Assembly (NCBI RefSeq): GCF_902806685.2
Contig: NC_048549.1
Location: 12,479,594 to 12,543,593, forward strand
Length of the DNA stretch: 64,000 nt
Origin: Maniola hyperantus
Lineage: Eukaryota > Arthropoda > Insecta > Lepidoptera > Nymphalidae
Direction: 5' to 3'
Shown here: positions 61,451 to 64,000 of the stretch, one piece after another
Position numbering within the stretch: the stretch's first letter is position 1
Layout: every line of letters starts with the position of its first letter
The notes under the pieces: generated by a model
The model's input: the letters and a program-made list of their open reading frames with translations, nothing else
What the model was told of the DNA's origin: nothing
The model's database searches: none
Position numbers and translations under genes: made by a program

Positions 61451-62386
61451 TATATTGATTTACTAAAACCAGATATGAATACATCACTCAAAATATCCCA
61501 CCCTATCCCACCATAAATAAATCCCGACACACTTGTCCCTTTTCAATTGGATCAGAATAAAGTATCCGTTTATTATCCCAATATTTTGCGGTCACCATCC
61601 CGGGAGATTCCCACCGGGCCGTGAACGAATTATTTCGATGTAACCACCTTATCGCCTTCGCTGCAAACAACACCCAGACATACGGTGGGAAAATACAGGA
61701 AATAATTCTACAAAGGATAATGACCTTAATGTTAAAGGAATAGAGTCGTCAGGTAGAAATTTTCTTCTGGTACTTTGTGTTGCAAAGTTGATAGCGGCTT
61801 CAGAGCACGTCCCGAGGAGCCCTAAATCTATAAACTAGCAAAAAACCAATGCGCCTTCTCGGAAGCGCCCGGTCGTGATTGAATCTTTCATCTCGGTCCG
61901 TCATACAGACAGACGATAGATATGTATAGAGAAAAAAGGCTTTCTGTTTTTGTGTTTGGCTTATTAGTTTTTACTGCTATGCTATGGGATGAAAGTAGCT
62001 GCCTAAAGAATAGTCTGATAAAACGGATATAAGTTCATTGGCGATACACATGCTATACAGGTATTTAATGGCGCTTCTGGATCGAAATGACCAATTAACA
62101 GGTTTTATTGTAAATAGCAATAAAATAGGTGATACCAACGACTTGGAATAACTAGATGGCGCATGTTTACTAAATAATTAAATATGTAGTATGAAAACCA
62201 ATCGTGCCTGTGTTTTTCTACGTAGGTACGCTACGATAACGTCACTCGAGTCATTTAGTGATGATAACTGATGATGACTGACAACAAACTTCGTCAGGAG
62301 AGAGGACCAATTTTTCGTATTTTTAGAAAGAGGATAAAAAAAATTAAAAAAATACATATTGTATAATTTGAAAAAAAAATTAAAAA
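61451..62386. other. Unannotated sequence
   Basis: Nothing recognised; the frame 62178-62471 has no known domain. Confidence 0.4.
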
Positions 62387-62628
62387 TGCGAAAGTAGCCT
62401 TTCACAGCCCAACAGTTTAACCGATTTAACTTTTCACCCCGGCAGAATATTTTTTTGTCCTGGTAAATCAAAGAGTTCCCACGGAATTCTTAAAAGCCCA
62501 CCGATTTATATGAAAAATGGTAAAGACGTAGCTTTCGTACCGGAAATTGACAACTTTTTATCCCGGAAAAACAAACAAGATTTTTAAAAAACCTAAATCG
62601 ACGCGGACGATGTCGCAGCCATATTGTA
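62387..62628 (+). mobile_element. Helitron F2/F3-like, degraded
   Basis: AAAAATGCGAAAGTAGCC, CCCAACAGTTTAACCGATTT, TGGTAAATCAAAGAGTTCCC, TTTTTATCCCGGAAAAAC, CGACGCGGACGATGTCGC. CTAG lost. Confidence 0.55.
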
Positions 62629-63015
62629 GTTTTTGAATAAAATAGGCGCTTAGGGCGCTTGGCTCAAATTTGGGCACGCCTAGAAGGACGAGCTGCGGTA
62701 TCTAGCTTACCTTATCCATGTCTATGGGTGATATAGTATTTTCGTGTCGTCATTAAAATAAAAGCTCCGAGATACCTATTAAGATTTATAAGTTACATCG
62801 ATTTTTATGGCTTGTAACTTTAATGTGGGAATTTCTATGCAAACAAATTGATAGCCGTATATTTCTGTATATTTTAGCAGCGTACATAAGCTTACGAAAC
62901 TTTAAAATATAGTATGTTCTTTATTTATTAATGTGTAATGTGTTGCAAAATGTAACACCTTTTTAGTTCTAATCAAAGACTTATTTTACGTGTATTATCT
63001 GTCCCGTTCGTCCTT
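62629..63015. other. Unannotated sequence
   Basis: Nothing recognised. Confidence 0.4.
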
Positions 63016-63341
63016 TTTTTTTTATTCAGGTACAAGTTAGCCCTTGACTGCAATCTCACCTGGTGGTAAGTGAAGATGCAGTCTAAGATGATAGCGGGCT
63101 AACCTGGAAGGGGTATGGCAGTTTTTATTAAACCCATACCCCTTTGGTTTCTACACGGCATCGTACCGGAACGCTAAATCGCTTGGTGGCACGGCTTTGC
63201 CGGTAGGGTGGTAACTAGCCACGGCCTAAGCCTTCCACCAGACCAGACCAGAAATTTAGAAATTATAAAATTCCAAACCCCTGCCAGGAATCGAACCCGG
63301 GACCTCCCACTAATAAGACCACAGCGCTCACCACTGAAAAC
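63016..63341 (-). mobile_element. SINE-A, lacking only the A-box end
   Basis: ATTCAGGTACAAGTTAGCCC, ATGATAGCGGGCTAACCTGG, CGTACCGGAACGCTAAATCG, GGAATCGAACCCGGGACC (B box), AAGACCACAGCGCTCACCAC. The copy stops before TGCACCAGGGAGGT. Confidence 0.75.
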
Positions 63342-63391
63342 TGTCCTTCTGTCCGTCTGTTTATCACACCTGCTAATTCAGCAACTATAAA

Positions 63392-63608
63392 TCCATACTA
63401 ACATTATAAATACGAAAGTGTGCCTGTCTGTCTGCTAGCCTTTCACGGCCCATCCGTTCAACCGATTTTGACAAAATTTGGTACCTACAGAGATAGCTTG
63501 CATTCCGGAGAAGGACATAGGCTACTTTTTATCCCGGAAAATCAAAGAGTTTCCACGGGATTTTTTAAAACCTAAATCCACGCGGATCAAGTCGCTGGCA
63601 TCAGCTAG
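63392..63608 (+). mobile_element. Helitron F2, full-length
   Basis: A|TCCATACTAACATTATAAAT, ACGAAAGTGTGCCTGTCTGTC, CCATCCGTTCAACCGATTTTG, CCACGCGGATCAAGTCGCTGG, CATCAGCTAG|T. Both ends and the A|T flanks are intact. Confidence 0.85.
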
Positions 63609-64000
63609 TTCCAATTATAAATAAAAGGGATTTGGTTTTCAGACGATAACAAGCAAAGAAACAACACAATTTTTTTTATTTAGGATCCAAACTATTTTAG
63701 GCTTGTCTAAGTTACGCAACCCTCGGTGAACGACTAACTTGCGCTTGGCCGGTTTTTTGAATCAGAAGTGTAACACTAATCTTTATAAAAAGATATCCGG
63801 TATCAAACACTGGTGACGATCCCACGCCACGTCCGCATCGTTCCAATAAAATAACCTACAATTTGTATTTTTTTCATTATCATAGACATTATCAAAAAAT
63901 TAAACACATGTCTAAACTTTTTTACGTATAAAGGCAAATCGGAAACGGATTTGTCGGGTTGGATTGCTTTTCCTTTACGATTGTAATATGTTTTTTATCG
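63609..64000. other. Unannotated end of window with repeat D stub
   Basis: 63705-63757 contains GCAACCCTCGGTGAACG and GCTTGGCCGGTTTTT, a D end fragment in minus orientation. Otherwise nothing recognised. Confidence 0.4.

Overview
This 64 kb window is AT-rich, intron- or intergenic-type DNA from an insect, almost certainly a moth or butterfly (Lepidoptera). The evidence is the repeat content: short Helitron-type elements with GACT or GACAGACA microsatellites and a 3' hairpin before CTAG, tRNA-headed SINEs with TGATCATGATGATG tails, RTE and Jockey/CR1-type LINE 3' ends, and the dispersed repeat running from CCGGCCAAGTGCGAGTC to GGTACGGAACCCT. I found no convincing host protein-coding gene, no free-standing tRNA or rRNA gene, no CRISPR and no bacterial features. 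The longest open frame (500 codons after a GTG at 9213) is the reverse transcriptase of a 5'-truncated LINE.

Layout. 0-9 kb: SINEs, Helitrons, a dispersed TACGGAACCCT repeat and RTE remnants. 9-11 kb: the LINE with an intact RT frame, then an RTE 3' end, a SINE and a Helitron in series. 11-21 kb: Helitrons, TIR elements, CATCCG-rich elements and a direct duplication. 21-29 kb: LINE 3' tails (two facing tail to tail), a CAAGC-rich nested TIR element and RTE ends. 29-39 kb: Helitrons, nested TIR elements, an LTR/primer-binding-site-like segment and two tandem duplications. 39.6-40.5 kb: a non-autonomous hAT-type element with a perfect 8-bp target duplication. 40.5-45 kb: the least repetitive stretch. 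45-53 kb: a dense field of TIR/foldback elements and Helitrons. 53.1-53.7 kb: a short satellite-like array. 54-64 kb: RTE, SINEs and a 1.5 kb foldback whose right arm carries a Helitron while its left arm keeps the empty site.

The window reads as a record of nested transposition. Its most informative points are: (1) nine Helitron copies fit A|TC...CTAG|T, and one is calibrated by a paralogous empty site inside the window; (2) several near-perfect short-loop palindromes sit at the ends of LINEs or Helitrons, which looks like template-switch or snap-back synthesis at insertion; (3) there are several local tandem duplications. Element names such as family F1 or SINE-A are labels used only here. 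Boundaries come from reading the sequence by eye and may be off by a few bases; divergent copies may be off by tens of bases.
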